Notes: generated by a model not told the origin, from the letters alone. A stretch of 64,000 nt of DNA from Pyropia yezoensis (GCA_009829735.1 CM020620.1:25948951-26012950), one strand, 5' to 3'; shown: positions 10,301-22,086, counted from the first letter of the stretch. Program-made: numbers and translations.

Positions 10301-11610
10301 CGCAACCCCCCCGGCTTCGCCCAAACAAGGCGCCACTCGCCGTGGACCCCCAGAAAAGGCGCCACAGGGAGAGCGCCCTGCCGTCGGGGGTGGCGGCGCA
10401 GAGGGTAGTGCACAACCCACCTAGCGGCGGCCGTTGCCGTGGCGGCGGGGGTTGCAGTCGCGTCGGCGGTGGGGAACGACACGCAATTCGGCCGCGTGGC
10501 GCTCCCGACAGGGGGCAGGGACAAAGAGGGGCGGGAGGGGGGGGTGCGTGTGACCGCTTCCAGTGCTGAATGGCGCCGGTGACGGGGGTGGCGGCGGTAG
10601 CAGCGGCGGCTGCGGCAATGGAGGCGGCGCAGCTGGCCGCGGCAGTGGCTGAGGTGGTATTGGCGGCGCAGTGCTGTCGAAAAGCACCGCGTCGTCGTTG
10701 TCGTCAGCAGCGCGGAGCGGCAACAACTGGCCGCCGTCGGGCAGGAAGGGGTGGGAAAGGGGCTACTCGAGAGGCAGAAGCGGGGGGATCCGAGGAGGGG
10801 GTGGAGGGTAATCTTGGTGGCTTTGCGGGTTGGAGGGAGAGTTTACGAAGCATGGAAGTGTGGGCACTTTTGTGGCGCCACCCCGCTCGCTTTCGTCGCC
10901 GTCTTGCGGCCGGCCGCCCCTATCCCCGTATCCTGTCGCGCCTCCCCCCCCTCTGTCGTTCCCAGCTCATTTTTTTGCAGCAGCACTGCCGCTCGCCGCC
11001 CCCTCCTCCATGGCCCGGCCACCAGATGGGAAGAACATTGCAGGGGGGGGCGCCGCCGGCATGGATTGGCCGCCGCCATGTTCGGGGGCGCCACCGAAAT
11101 GGTTTAACACCAGTGGGGATTGCCTGCCGTCAACAAGAAAGCACCGGAGGTCCGATTGCCGCCAGGTTAGGTCTGCTGATGTCACTGGGGGGGGCAACTC
11201 AGGATGGCACGCTGCTTGAAAGCGAGGTCGGCGCCGTCACGAGGCGGGCGCGCCACAGGGGAGGGTGCCGCGAGTCGGGCTTGGCCGCGGCTAGAGGGGG
11301 GGGGCGCGGGAGAAGCAGGTGCTGCCCGGTGGGGGCCGCCTCTGCCGGACGGGAAGGTGCGGCGGTGCGGGGTCTGCCAGGGAAAAGCTGCTGTCGCAAG
11401 GGGGCTGTCGCGCCCACCAGGAAGGGGAAGCGTCACGAGGAGGGGCGCCGCGAGGAAACGGCGGCCGCCGCCAGAGGGCAAGGAGCGGGCATCTTCAAGA
11501 GGAGGGGCTCCGCAGGGGCGGGGCACCGCTAGAGGGGGGAGGTCGTAGGGGGGGATGGCCGGAGAGGGGGGTGACCGCGACTACGAGGGGAGGGGGTGTG
11601 GAAAAACGAA
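10301..11610. other. GC-rich DNA without a recognised gene
   Basis: Very GC-rich, with many GGCGGC and G-run motifs. Open frames occur on both strands but consist of Ala, Gly, Arg and Pro runs as expected from base composition. I see no domain or motif. It continues the flank of element A. Confidence 0.5.
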
Positions 11611-11803
11611 CAAGTAGATATCGGAGAGGCGGAATCGAACCCGCGCCCTTGAGATGTAAGCAGAGTGGCGCGCTTAAACCACGAGGCAACCAGGCGAAAT
11701 CCCTGCCATCTCGGGCCAGATTTGGGGTTAAGTTTTAGTTCCCATCTCATTACGAGTACCTACCTTTTAGGTAGGCCGATTAGTGGTCATGTAATATGCT
11801 ACG
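11611..11803 (-). repeat. tRNA-like short interspersed repeat, copy 1
   Basis: On the minus strand this unit has an A box-like TGGTTTAAGCG (11671-11681) and a perfect B box GGTTCGATTCC (11631-11641) about 29 bases apart, the spacing of a tRNA internal promoter. The flanking acceptor strands do not pair, so it is not a working tRNA gene. A diverged second copy lies at 12030-12217. Both share a non-tRNA part with CTCATTACGAGTACCTACC and end in TAATATGCTAC. It is SINE-like, although the tRNA-like part is at the 3' side of the minus-strand reading; a miniature LTR-type element is an alternative. Confidence 0.5.
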
Positions 11804-12029
11804 TAACCCCCTCCCAAAGTCCAAATCGTCCCCGATTCGGTCCAAGTCCTTAGCCCTCTCGATCTGGTATTCCCCAACTCCAGCAACGACACCTATTTCC
11901 TCGTCATTCCTTACAGTCGGTTCCCGCCTCGTGTATTTTGGCCCTGTTCGCACGTCACGTGTTGCCATGTGTATTTTGGCCTTGTCCGCAGGTGCGGGAT
12001 CCTCTGCTGCTCCATCATTGTGGAATAAC

Positions 12030-12217
12030 GAAGAAGTAGATGTCACAGAGTGGAAACCGAAGCCGGGCTCTTAAAAGTAAGCGGAATGGTGCGCTTAAGC
12101 TATTGGCAACAGGGCGATGTCCCGGGCATGTAGCACCAGATTTGGGGTCTTGTGCCTATCTCATTACGAGTACCTACCGTTTAGGTCGGCCGAACGGTGA
12201 ATATGTAATATGCTACA
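12030..12217 (-). repeat. tRNA-like short interspersed repeat, copy 2
   Basis: Diverged direct copy of 11611-11803 in the same orientation. It keeps the A box-like segment (GCTTAAGCG on the minus strand) but has a decayed B box (GCTTCGGT). The tail with CTCATTACGAGTACCTACC is well kept. Confidence 0.5.
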
Positions 12218-12314
12218 GGGGGGAGCGAAGCCAAGGGGCCGTCGGCGCCAAGGTTGGCGCCGAGCGTGTCGCCCGACCTGGAGTACAGGTACGAGCGGAA
12301 CCACATGTACTGTA

Positions 12315-13600
12315 CAGTGCCCTCCTGAAAGGTTATTCCCACCTCTGCATTTGAGGCGACTACACTCGGACGCTAAGCACACAGCCCCATAAACACGGCC
12401 ATTTCGGGGCATGGTGCTGCTCTTCTTCTCGGCCGTCGGCTTCTGCGTCAGCCATTCTCCCCTCTTTTGGCTATATGATCGCCATGGGAAAGCGCTACCG
12501 GTGCGTGTCCGCGGCGGAGCGGACCACCATTGACGAGCTCACCCTTCGTGGACTATCCAATAGGGCTATAACTCGCCAGGTTGGCGTCAAAAAGTCAACC
12601 GTGGCCCATATTGCGAAGCGCGTGCGCCGTACTGGCCGCACTGCCCTCCCTACTCGCTCCAAGAGGCCACCGCTGGTCGATGATCGAGGCTAGCGGCGCC
12701 TGCTGAGAATTGTGCACTCTGAGCGCTTTGCTACTCTGGCCGAGTCGAGAGCTGCCTACAACACTGGGTGTCACAAGCCGGTGTCACTGTCAACCCTTCG
12801 TCGTCGCATACATGAGGCTGACATTGGGTCCCGCCGGCCGGCGGCAAAGCCGTATGCCGGGCCAATCAACTGGCGAAAGCGGCTGACATGGTCGCGTCGC
12901 GGCCTCTACTTGACCGACGAGTGGATCAGCTTTGTCTTCTCTGATGGGAGCCGGGTTGAGGTCCGCGGACCTCGGACGTACGCTCGTGTGTGGCGCGGCT
13001 CGGGAAAAAGATGGCTCCCTGAAGGCCTCTCGCCCACCTTCAAGTCTGGGAGGGGGAGCGTGATGGTATGGGCTGGCAATTGCAGCCGTGGGCACACACC
13101 GTTGGTGCTCTTCGACGGGTCGATGAACGCCACAGCCTACCAGGAGATGCTGGTGTTTGGTGTTTACACACATCTCCTCCGCCGCTTCGGGTCTACGAAC
13201 ACTTTCTTGCTTTAGGAGGACATGGCGCCCCCGCACACGGCTCTTAACAGCTACCAGGTGCAGCAGGACCTGGGGCTTCGCTGCCGGCCGTGGGTGCCGC
13301 AAAGCCGCAACTTGAACTGCCTGGAGAACGCTTGGGACTGCCTCGAGCGCCACGTTCGGGCGATTGAGCACGCCCCTTAGGACACGGAGGAGCTGTTCTT
13401 GGCGTTGCAGCAGGTGTGGGATGCTATCCCCTAATCTTGCTTTGCCCGTCTTGTCTCTTCAATGCTGGGACGCCTGGCCGCGGTTGACAAAGCCAAGGGT
13501 TTCCCCACAAAGTAACAGTAAAAACGGCGATTTGAGAGCGACATATTTCAGTTTCCTCGAGTGGTCGCCCAAGTTGGTAAAAGCTTTTGTGGGGGCACTG
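12315..13600 (+). mobile_element. Tc1/mariner element (1,286 bp) with both ends visible
   Basis: The left end CAGTGCCC (12315) and right end GGGGCACTG (13600) are inverted and each is flanked by TA, the target dinucleotide of this superfamily. Similarity continues imperfectly for about 50 bases inward, for example GGCGAC near both ends. The single gene inside is a DD34E transposase with four in-frame stops, so the element can move only in trans, if at all. Confidence 0.9.
12475..13515 (+). pseudogene. Tc1/mariner transposase pseudogene
   Basis: Cut-and-paste DDE transposase. The N-terminal part (12484-12670) has paired helix-turn-helix features (TIDELTLRGLSNRAITRQVGV, then RTGR). The catalytic core is recognisable: the first Asp in FVFSDGSRVEV (about 12940), the second in EDMAPPHT (about 13219), and the Glu in LENAWDCLER (about 13320). 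The family C-terminal SMLGRL ... KAKGFPTK closes at 13513. A single frame is kept over the full length, interrupted by TAG at 12691, 13213 and 13378 and TAA at 13432. The stops at 13213 and 13432 sit where Gln is common in relatives, consistent with CAG/CAA to TAG/TAA changes. No frameshift is seen. Confidence 0.88.
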
Positions 13601-13602
13601 TA

Positions 13603-15719
13603 CCCATCGAGTAATTTCCTGCTCACGTGATAGGGGAGCTCAGCTGAGGCCGTCGACCCTGACGGGACCAGATCCGCTACCAGAGGATTCGAAATATCGG
13701 ACTGACGGACGGGCCAGGCCGCCCGCCCAGGCCGGCCGGTGGCCCGCAGCACCCGCGCTCCGCCGTTGGCGCATTCGACCAAAGAAAATTCGAAGAGTGT
13801 CCCCTTGGACGACGCTGCAAGCCCGTCTGAGAGAGGCAGTCTCCGTCACCCAGGACAAAAACAGAACGCAAGAATGGTTGGCCAGAGTCCAGTGAACAAC
13901 AAGTGGCACCTCGTTAAACTTTTTTTAAATGCTATTTTAAGCATACAGCCGCCGCTCCAGGAGTGTGCCGACATCATTTCTATCAAGAGTCCCTCGGAAC
14001 ACTTTTCGGAACAGTTTTAAGTACAGTTCAGAGAATCTGTTGGGATTGTGTGCCGTGAATCTTTCGAAACTACTTCTGCCTAGTTGATGTCGAAGAGTCT
14101 CTTCCGAAGCGATTGACAACGGGACAAGAAAACTCAGGTTGTAAGTTTCAGAATCTCTTCCCGGAACAATTTTCTTTCTGTTGGGGAGGTTTGAATGGAA
14201 ACGGTAGCTGCATCGCTGCTTGTCGCAGATGCTTTGCAAATTGATGCTCTCCCGCCTTGGTGACGTCGATCAGGATGGACGAAAGTCGAAGGAGACGCTA
14301 AATATAGGGACGAACGACTCTTCAATCCTTGGGCGTGCTGTGATCTGCGGATGTATGGGAGTGAGCGCTGGAACAATTGTTATGAAGCTCGGATTTATTT
14401 TTGTATTCACGTGCACGGTGTGGATCGGCACGTGGATTAACGTCTTGGTCTCCTCCGCACCAATGCACCCAGCTCAAATCGCAAGCACGAGCAGTCACAA
14501 TGCCGGAGAGTGAGGAGCTCGGGGGATAGGTGCAACTTGGTCGCAGGTAGCCAGCTGCCGAGAGCTTCAAGGACGCGGGAGGGCGGAAAGCACGCGGGGG
14601 TCGTGCGTTCAACGCCCGCCTGCTTGCCCGCCCGGTTGAGGAGGGGCCGAGGACGCCGCTGACAACACTCAAATGCGCACAACTTTGCCATATACAGTGG
14701 ATTGCCGTCGGGAGCGCCGGCGTGTGCCAGTGTTAAGGATCGTCAGCGAGGCATGGAGCTCAGTGCCCGCAGAGTGCTGCCAAACAGCAGACTGGCCTGA
14801 GATGGCGTGTCATCCTGGGTCAAGACAGCAAGTAAAGACCCTGTTCAACGACAGAAGTGTCGTACCTTTCGACAACAGAACAAATCGTGAGGACGACGTA
14901 GTTCAGAAATTACAAGTCAAAAACAATGAAAAGCGAAAAGTGCTCTCTGAACGAATCTTCGAACTGTTCCTGGGATCGATCTTGACGAGTGTATCGAGAC
15001 TGCGGGTGTCAGATTCATCATGGGATCCGCAACCATATCTCAGAGAGCATTCGCGGGCCAAACTCGGAATCAACTCGAAAAATCTTGTCTGGCCATTTCT
15101 GCGGTGCGACGGCGATAAAGACGATCTCCGTTGCGACGTGAGGAGTTTCAAAAAGTTCCACAACGCGTAAGAGTTTCCTGCGCTATATTATCCAGGAAGC
15201 AAGTTGTGAACGTTTATGAGATAGGTTCGAGATTCCTGTCCCCGAGACACCTTGAGGCAGTGCCTGTGAAGATCCCGGGCTCGGTAGGATAACTGTCCAA
15301 GTTAACTTCGCTGCACTTTTTCCAGCAGGTCATGCTCAGTTTCGACAAAGCCGGCGCAAAATGGCGAGGAATCGATTACTTCGTTCATTCATAACGAGAT
15401 AAACCGGTCTCGGATTCCCCCAAGTAGAGGCTACTGTGCATGATAGTAAGTTCAGCTTTGAATTGAGGCGTTTCTCCATTCTGTTCGGCTTGAGATATCG
15501 TGTTACCGAGTGAGCAGGTACATGGAAAAGACATTCTGATTGGCAAGCTTCGGAGTGGTCCCTGCATGAAATATGGAAGAGGCGGCCGGGTTGGGGCTCG
15601 CTTTTGCGTCCCGACCCATAAACTGCGGTTGCTCGCACCATAAAATTGCTTTGTAGTGGACGGTTTGCTTGACAACAGAGGCAGCATGTGTTCGACTTGC
15701 ACTGCTTCAGGCTCCTTCA
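13603..15719. other. Stretch without a recognised gene
   Basis: Base composition is more balanced than in the surroundings, and the open frames are short and resemble no family I know. I see no terminal repeats or long direct repeats here. Confidence 0.45.
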
Positions 15720-17140
15720 ATAGGGGAGACAGCCCATGTACACCTCCCGTCTGTTGTGCAGTTTGTGCGTGAGGTTGTTGCCACAGCTGTGCAAGAGATT
15801 CCGAGAAAAAGTCAAGAAAATGCAGCTTCGCCTGCGACTACGGCTTAGTGCGCCTCTATCAGTGCAAGAACAGTGAATACCTTTTCCATTCTGTGTGTAG
15901 ATCGACAATCGGAAGGACCATATTGGAATGGTAACCACTACCGCCGCGAGGGCGGTGAGCCACCCTACGCGCGACGCCGCGGCGCCGCTGCCGGCGGCAC
16001 CGGCGTCCGCTCCCACCGACGCGACCGCCTCGGCCACCGCCCCGACCGCCTCGGCCACCGCTTCGACCACCGACGGTGCGGGGGAAGACGGGGCGGCGTA
16101 CTTAAGGTAGGGGCACAGGTCCGCCAGCAGTAGCCGCACCTGCCCCGTGCTGTGACCCGCGGAGCCCGCTGCGAAGGCCGGCACGTCGTCGGACTGCGGC
16201 GACAGCGCCGCAATCCATCACGGGCGTCCGAGAGCTCTGCTTCCCGCGTCGACATGAGCCATTCCAACAACCACAGCCGCTGCACCAGCACCGCCACCTG
16301 TTTCGGGTCTTCACCAAGGGTGGCGGCAAGGGCGGCGGCAGGTTTCTTCGCGGACGTTGCCGATTTGGTCGACTGCGTGAGCGCTAACTCGAACGCCGCC
16401 GCGTTCGCTGCGGCGCCCTCCACAGCCGCCTCGCTTCGAACAAGGAGGTTGTCAGAGAGGGCGTCAGCCCCTGCAACCACGACCTCCTGCGCCGCCTCAC
16501 CCAAAGCCACGGCCAACGCCACCGCCATCGCCGCAAGCTCTTGCTGACGAAGTACGCCTCGGCACCCCGACCGTGAGTCGGCGAGCACCATCATAGTGCT
16601 GCAGCCGACGCCGATGAGGCTCGGGTCGACCAGTGCTGTGCTGGCTTTAAACCGCCAATGGCGCGGAGCGCGGGAAGGATGCCCGCGGCGGGATGGAGCT
16701 GCCCTCGCCCTCCCGCTGGCGGCTGCCGCCGCTGCGGCCGCTGCCGCCGCTGCTGCCCGTGCCACGGCCGCCGACCCGAGCCGGGGACGACTTTTTCCGC
16801 CGCCGCCGCCGCCGCCAACTGGGCCAGACTGCCCCCCGCCGCCAGTTGGGTCCGACAGCCTCCAGCTGGCGCCTGTGGCATCGCCCCCTAGCCGTATCCG
16901 CCCCGCGTCGGCCGTCAGCTGCAGCAAGATCCCCACCTGCGATGGGGCGGTCGGCGCTCGAAGAAGCGGTTGCCACGGGGCGGCCCCGCCTGCTGGGGAT
17001 CCCCCAGGCGCGTGGACCTCGCCACCGCGGGCGAGTGGCAGCGCCGCAGGTGCCCCTCCACCCTCGCGGCCGGCGAGCCTTCTTCCTGGAGCGCGTCTAC
17101 GTCCAGCGTCGGCCGGACACGGCCACTGTGGAACTGCCAC
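15720..17140 (-). CDS. Unrecognised minus-strand coding-like fragments
   Basis: Two overlapping minus-strand frames read more like protein than the others. One spans 15965-17140 and includes an Ala-rich helical stretch at about 16200-16560 (FKAST, LIGVGCSTMMVLAD, LRQQELAAMAVALAV). The other spans 15720-16184 and includes HSTGQVRLLLADLCPYLK and a hydrophobic segment (VGWLTALAAVVVTIPIW) that could span a membrane. The change between frames at about 16170 suggests a frameshift or an intron. The stretch 16700-16780 is trinucleotide-rich. I do not recognise a family. This may be a decayed host gene, or composition alone. Confidence 0.22.
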
Positions 17141-18107
17141 CGGTCTTCAGAGATATTCAGAGGTAAGCGGGGACGCTGGCATGGAGGGGACGGCCGCGCC
17201 CGCCCCAGCGGACAGGCGAGGGAAGGGCACCGCGCCGACCCGGATGAGGGTATGCCTCACCGCTGCTGCTGCGGCCGCCGTGGCGTCGTCCATCGTTGCC
17301 GACACGGCTGCCATCTCCGAAGGTACTGCAGTGGGCACCAGCAGCCGGTGGCCGACGCCGGCGGCGCCGAGGGTCCCGGCCACGGGAGTGCTCCCGCTGC
17401 GCGGCCCGCCAGCAGCGTTGCGGTCTTCGTGCGTGGCGCGACGGGACCCAGAGATGTAGAAGTGATTGCAAGGAGAGACCGCGTATGCCAAGAAGATCAA
17501 TTTGTATTCGTCGAGCCACGAAAAAAAAATCCCGAGAGTGATGAAGAGAGACACTATCAGACTGAAAAGCCGTCCAAAAAAGAAAGAATGTGCAATGAAG
17601 GAGCTCCTTGCTCCCAGGAAGGCGGGCAGAAAGCGAATGCAGCGGACGTGCCAAGCAGGTCGCCGGGAGACAGACGTGGTGGCGCCTGCTTTTATGCCCC
17701 CCTGGCCTCCCCATCCCTCTACCCGCGGCCGCCGGTCGCCGGCGGCGGCAGGGGCTGTTTTCGGTCAGCTGTGCCCCGAAAGGGACCGGCAAATAGCCGG
17801 CGACGGCGGCGGCAGCTGACTCGGGACAGCAGCCCCGAACGGCGAAACGTTTCGGGGCAGGAGTCTGTGGCAAGGTGGGGGGGGGTATCGGGAGCTAGCC
17901 CAATCCTCGCGGGTGTGGCTGAGTTCTAACCAGACACACAGCCGCCCAAGCATCCGCCCACAATCAAAATAGAAACCAGCGAGGAACGCCAACGGCTTTT
18001 TAGCCTCGCATCAAGCGACAAGCGCAGCCCAAGCGCCTGCCGCTGCGCCAGCACTGGCCGCTGAGCCAGCGCCTGCCGCTGCGCCAGCTTGTTTTCCCCT
18101 GCTGGCT

Positions 18108-18779
18108 CTAGTACCTCCCCCCGGGCAGCCCGCTCAGCCTGCTGCACGGCGCCGCCATCCTACCTCGCACGGCGCACACGCGGCGGCTGGCGGCGTCGGC
18201 TGGGGATGGCCGCTCCTCAGCTGCAAGCACGACGGTGCCGACCGCCGCGGCCGCCGCCGAAGCATAGCGTAAACACCCGTCAGCTGTGGCGGCCGTGGCA
18301 GTAGCAGCGCTGTCTGTGGGTGGGGCGCCCGCAGCGGCGTCGGTGGCGACGGTGGCGGCGGGCCTAGCGGGCGCAGAATGCGCTGGGCGCACATGAAGGC
18401 CTCTACCGCCTCCAGCGTCGGGAAGGCTGCCTAGGGCGGCGGGGCCACGGATTGACAAAACGATGCCCGCGGTGGCCGCAAAGAACGCCATACACGTCCA
18501 CCTCAAGCCCGTCAGGCTGAATGCATCCAATATTCGAAGCATCTCCGCCGCGGCGGGCAGGTGCAGCTCAGACAGCCCCGCCGCCTCGCACGTGCGCTGC
18601 AAGGTCGGCACCCTGCCGACGTCTGCGCCGCTCTCACCCGCAGCGGCAGCGCCGGTGCCGGTGCTTCCGGCGAGCTCCACCGAAGCGCCGAAAGCGGCAA
18701 CTGTCGGCAGGTGCGCCCCCGCGCCGCCAACCGCGGCGTCGAGGACCTCACGCTCTTGTTCCAGTCGCCGCCTTCGCAT
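18108..18779 (-). CDS. Unrecognised Ala-rich minus-strand frame
   Basis: A 223-codon frame starting MRRRRLEQEREVLDAAVGG. A helical stretch is followed by a hydrophobic segment (RWTCMAFFAATAGIVLSI, about 18450-18510) that could span a membrane, then low-complexity Ala/Thr. The layout loosely resembles the fragment at 15720-16184, so the two may be related. No known domain is seen. Long frames are expected by chance in DNA of this GC content, so confidence is low. Confidence 0.2.
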   Translation of the reverse strand: MRRRRLEQEREVLDAAVGGAGAHLPTVAAFGASVELAGSTGTGAAAAGESGADVGRVPTLQRTCEAAGLSELHLPAAAEMLRILDAFSLTGLRWTCMAFFAATAGIVLSIRGPAALGSLPDAGGGRGLHVRPAHSAPARPAATVATDAAAGAPPTDSAATATAATADGCLRYASAAAAAVGTVVLAAEERPSPADAASRRVCAVRGRMAAPCSRLSGLPGGRY

Positions 18780-19090
18780 CTGTCCTCTCCGTCATCATCA
18801 TTCTCTCTGGCCGCACCCCGCGGCCCCCTACGCCGCCGCGGTGCGCGCCGTATCCTTTCCCCATGTCCCTACCGCGCCCGAGCCGCGGAGACCTCCCCGC
18901 CGGGCGTACGCCGCGGGCAAAGTGGCGCCCCCACTCTTCGCTGGCGGCGCCACCACACACAGCACGTGGTGGCCCGCAGTGACTCCAACTACTTCCCGCG
19001 TCATCCGCACGTGGTCAGACCCAGCCGGCAGCGCGTGCGCCTCCGCATGCCGCGCGCTCCGCCCCCCGCAGCTGTCTCTCCAGGCATCCA

Positions 19091-19248
19091 TTACACGTCG
19101 CCCAGCGCGTCCACCGCGAGCAGATGCTCGTCGGTGGCGGCCACGCCAACCGCGCAGCGGTCGCCAAGCAGGCCTGACAGGATAAGAACGGCGGTGTGGG
19201 TGCCCACGCCGACGAAGCTCGCCCTACGGGAGATTTACAGGGCCTCGG
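19091..19248 (-). CDS. Possible terminal exon of an unrecognised gene
   Basis: On the minus strand a short frame ends at a TAA (19091-19093) and reads SFVGVGTHTAVLILSG, then LLGDRCAVGVAATDEHLLAV. This is more protein-like than the surrounding frames. An AG acceptor-like site lies just before it. Upstream on the same strand, the frame from about 19800 (MTTSASAVPMGQQSS) may be the start of the same gene, but I cannot join them. Function unknown. Confidence 0.18.
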
Positions 19249-20149
19249 CAAAGCGTTCCTGACAACGGCATAGAAATGGGGGGGACCGCCAACTGTGCGG
19301 GCACAACACCCGCCAGCGCTCCGCGAACACTTCGACTTGGTAGTGGGGCGCACGGCTCGTCGTCTCGAGGAGCGTGGTGTGTGGACGGCGAAGGAGCTTG
19401 GGATAGCGAGGAGGGCACGAGCAGGGACGAAGACATGGATGGGGACGAGGGGGGAGGCGGTAACGGAGGGGTAAATGAGAAGGGCAAGGGGGTGAAGATG
19501 GCCGAGGACGTTGAGGCAAGGGATGTGGTGGGGAGAAGGGAAAAGGGGGGTGCGCGGGGACAAGAGAGGGGTTCTGGCGGCGGCCGTGGTGGGAGCCGTG
19601 TGGAAGGGTGGGTGGGTCTTTATTGATGGGGCGTCTGCGGCCGAGGTGACGGGGGTGGCCCGAGAGGTGGCGGGAGCAGCTGCCAACGCTGCAGCCCCAT
19701 CGTTGTTCCAGGAGTCTGCGCCGTCTGCCGCTGACGCTCCGCCGCTGCTTGCGGCTACGGATGATTGTTGACCCATCGGTACGGCGGACGCTGATGTGGT
19801 CATGCAAATGATACCTTCGCAGAGGTACAGCGCCCGGAGTGGTGGATGGGCACGGAGACAGGTACGTAAGTGTTTGGGCGAGGGTCGGGTGCGGAACGAC
19901 ACATGACGGGCACGCCGTTTGCGGCAGTGAGTTTTTGTGGGCGCATGCGGCAGTGCACTGCACGTGGGGAGGGAAGCATGGAGCGGAGGGTTCTGCACGT
20001 ACCGCAGCATGGCAAGACTGGCGTGAGTGACGGTGGCTGCGAAGTTGGACCCGTGGAGGGAGGCGCCGCGCGTGTAGCTTGCTGGTCGGCGGTGCCCCCA
20101 CCTCCGCGCAGCCGGCTGGTTCTCGCAACGCGTACATGTTGCTAGGGGC

Positions 20150-20639
20150 AGAGCGGCGGTAGGGACCTTGGAGACTGGAGTCTCACCGTAGGTGAGGGTG
20201 TGCTGGGTAGGATTTCAAAAAGTATGCCCGTGGCCATGAAACATCTGCGCGTTCCGAAAATCGTGACCATATAAAGAAAAAAAAAGGTGCCAATGGACCG
20301 AGCTGTCATGGCACCATTAGGAAACCCCTCGTTCCCTGCCGTTGGTAACTCGAGTTGTGACGATTGTTCGTGTGGCAGTTACCACAGTACATCGACGCGA
20401 TCGTCTGAATGATCGGGAGGATCCCCTCCTGCTTACCTCAGCTGCCCTCGACCCCGTCCTACCTCCCCAGCAGGAAGCCGCGCTCTCCGCGGCGGCATCT
20501 CTCCAGCTCCCCTGCGCACCCACCTTCGCGCACCCTCTTTGCTACCGCGCGACCGGTGCTCTCCTGGGGTCTCTCCCAGTGGCTGTCTCTTTGGCGACGG
20601 TGGGCACCGCCGATGCATGTCCGACGAGCCCTGGAGGAG
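20150..20639. other. Stretch without a recognised gene
   Basis: Contains a short A-rich run near 20274-20286 and no convincing reading frame. It leads into the minisatellite. Confidence 0.4.
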
Positions 20640-21443
20640 GGGGGGTGCAGGGAAGGGGTGGGGGGAGTAAGGCGGCGGCGGCGGGTTTGTGTCGAGCGCA
20701 CCCTGGAGAAGCTGCTGGTGCGGTTGCTACCGGTGGGGAGGCGGCTGATGCAGGCGGGGGTGCTGCTGCTGCCTGGGGGGGCGCTGCTATCGGCGTGTGG
20801 GCGGCTGCCTCCTGTGGCGGGGCGGGGGGGCGGCTGTGACCGGGGCGGGGGGACGGCTGCTACAGGCGGGGAGGCGGCTGCTACCGGCGGGGGGTCGGCT
20901 GCTGCCGGCGGAAGGGGGGCTGCTGGTGTGCGGCCGGCCGGAAGGGAGGCGTTCGCTGGTGGGGAGGCGGGGTGGCTACTGCTACCTGGGTGGGGCAGCG
21001 GCTGCTACCGGCGCGGTTGGCCGGCTACTGCTGCGTGGGGGCGGGCTGTTACCCGCGGGGGGTGCGGCTGCCTGGATGGGGCGGCGCCTGCATACGAGGC
21101 GGGTGGGCGGCTGCTGCCGGCGGGGGGGGGGGGGGGCTGCTACGCGTCATGGGGCGGTCTGCTGCTGCTTGGGGTGCGGCTGCTACCAAGAGAGCGCAGC
21201 TGCTAACGGGCATGAGGCGGCTGTTGTCGCGTGGGGGCGGCGGCTGCCGGCCATAGAGCGACCGTAGGGGCGGCGGGGGGGCGGCAGCTGCCTGTGCGGG
21301 GGCTGCCGTTGGCGGTGGGGGGGCGACTGCTACCGATTGGGGGGCGGCGGGGCGGCTGCTGCAGTTGGCGAGGCGGCTACTAATGGGGCTGGCGGGCGGC
21401 TTCTGCCGGCGGGAAGGGGGCTGCTACCTGCTGGGGGTGCCCC
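20640..21443. repeat. GC-rich degenerate minisatellite, left part
   Basis: Imperfect tandem copies of a unit like GGCGGCTGCTACCGGCGGGG, roughly 20-30 bp long, with long G runs (near 21119). Frames through it encode Gly/Ala/Leu repeats and are not genes. The same unit resumes at 30367, so element B was inserted inside this array. Confidence 0.75.
21439..21443. repeat. Target-site duplication of element B (left copy, GCCCC)
   Basis: GCCCC directly precedes the left LTR and recurs at 30362-30366 directly after the right LTR. Confidence 0.8.
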
Positions 21444-22084
21444 TGTGGGGGTTAACCGCACCCCTCGGGCTAGGGGCATCCCCCTTGAGGGGGAGGCGGA
21501 TCGTGGCGACCTCTGCCCCTGACGAATCCGGGGCAGGAGGGGGTCGCTCCTCCCTCGGGATGGGCACGCCACGTCATCCTCGCTGGATCCCCCCATGAAT
21601 GGGGGGGGAAGATAAGATAATATCGGGTAGAGCGATTACGCCCGCTCGATTGGAATTGGCTTTCTGGCCAGTGAAGGGAAGTTACCTAGGGCGGGCTACT
21701 TCCGCCCCAATCTGGCTGAGATTTACTGAGATCCCACCACTAAGCGTGTTTTGCGTGGAAAGATGTGTTGGAGGGTTCTGAGTGTTTTGATTGGGTGTTT
21801 AGTGTAGGGAGTGTTGGCCCGCACTCCGGGGTCCCACAGCGGGCCCTGGACCGGCGGGCCAAAGAGAGATATCTGCGCGTGGGGCTGTGCCCGTAGCTTC
21901 CCCCTCACAAAAAATCAACCTTGCGTTACCCTCGTGTTCCCCGTCCCGGACGCTTCCACCTTCACGTGGAGCTCTACGTTCCGGCGGTTCTGACTCCAGG
22001 GTTTATACCCCGGGTTCCCCACCATCTCCTTCAGGAGGATAAGGTACCCCGTTGGTGTGGGCTTGCGCCCAGAGAACCACCGCA
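21444..22084 (+). repeat. Element B 5' LTR (641 bp)
   Basis: Begins TGTGGGGGTTAAC and ends AACCACCGCA. It is a direct repeat of 29721-30361 and adjoins the primer binding site. Confidence 0.9.
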
Positions 22085-22086
22085 TT

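Noticed and set aside
10570-11532. A 320-codon plus-strand Ala/Arg-rich frame
   Set aside because: Composition-driven: all residues are GC-codon amino acids, there is no motif, and opposite-strand frames are equally long.
11625-11695. A tRNA gene on the minus strand
   Set aside because: A and B boxes are present but the acceptor strands do not pair, and a diverged copy lies nearby with extra shared sequence; a tRNA-like repeat fits better.
20342-21267. Several overlapping plus-strand frames of 90 to 265 codons
   Set aside because: They are Gly/Leu/Ala runs made by the GC minisatellite; three frames are open at once, as expected for such DNA.
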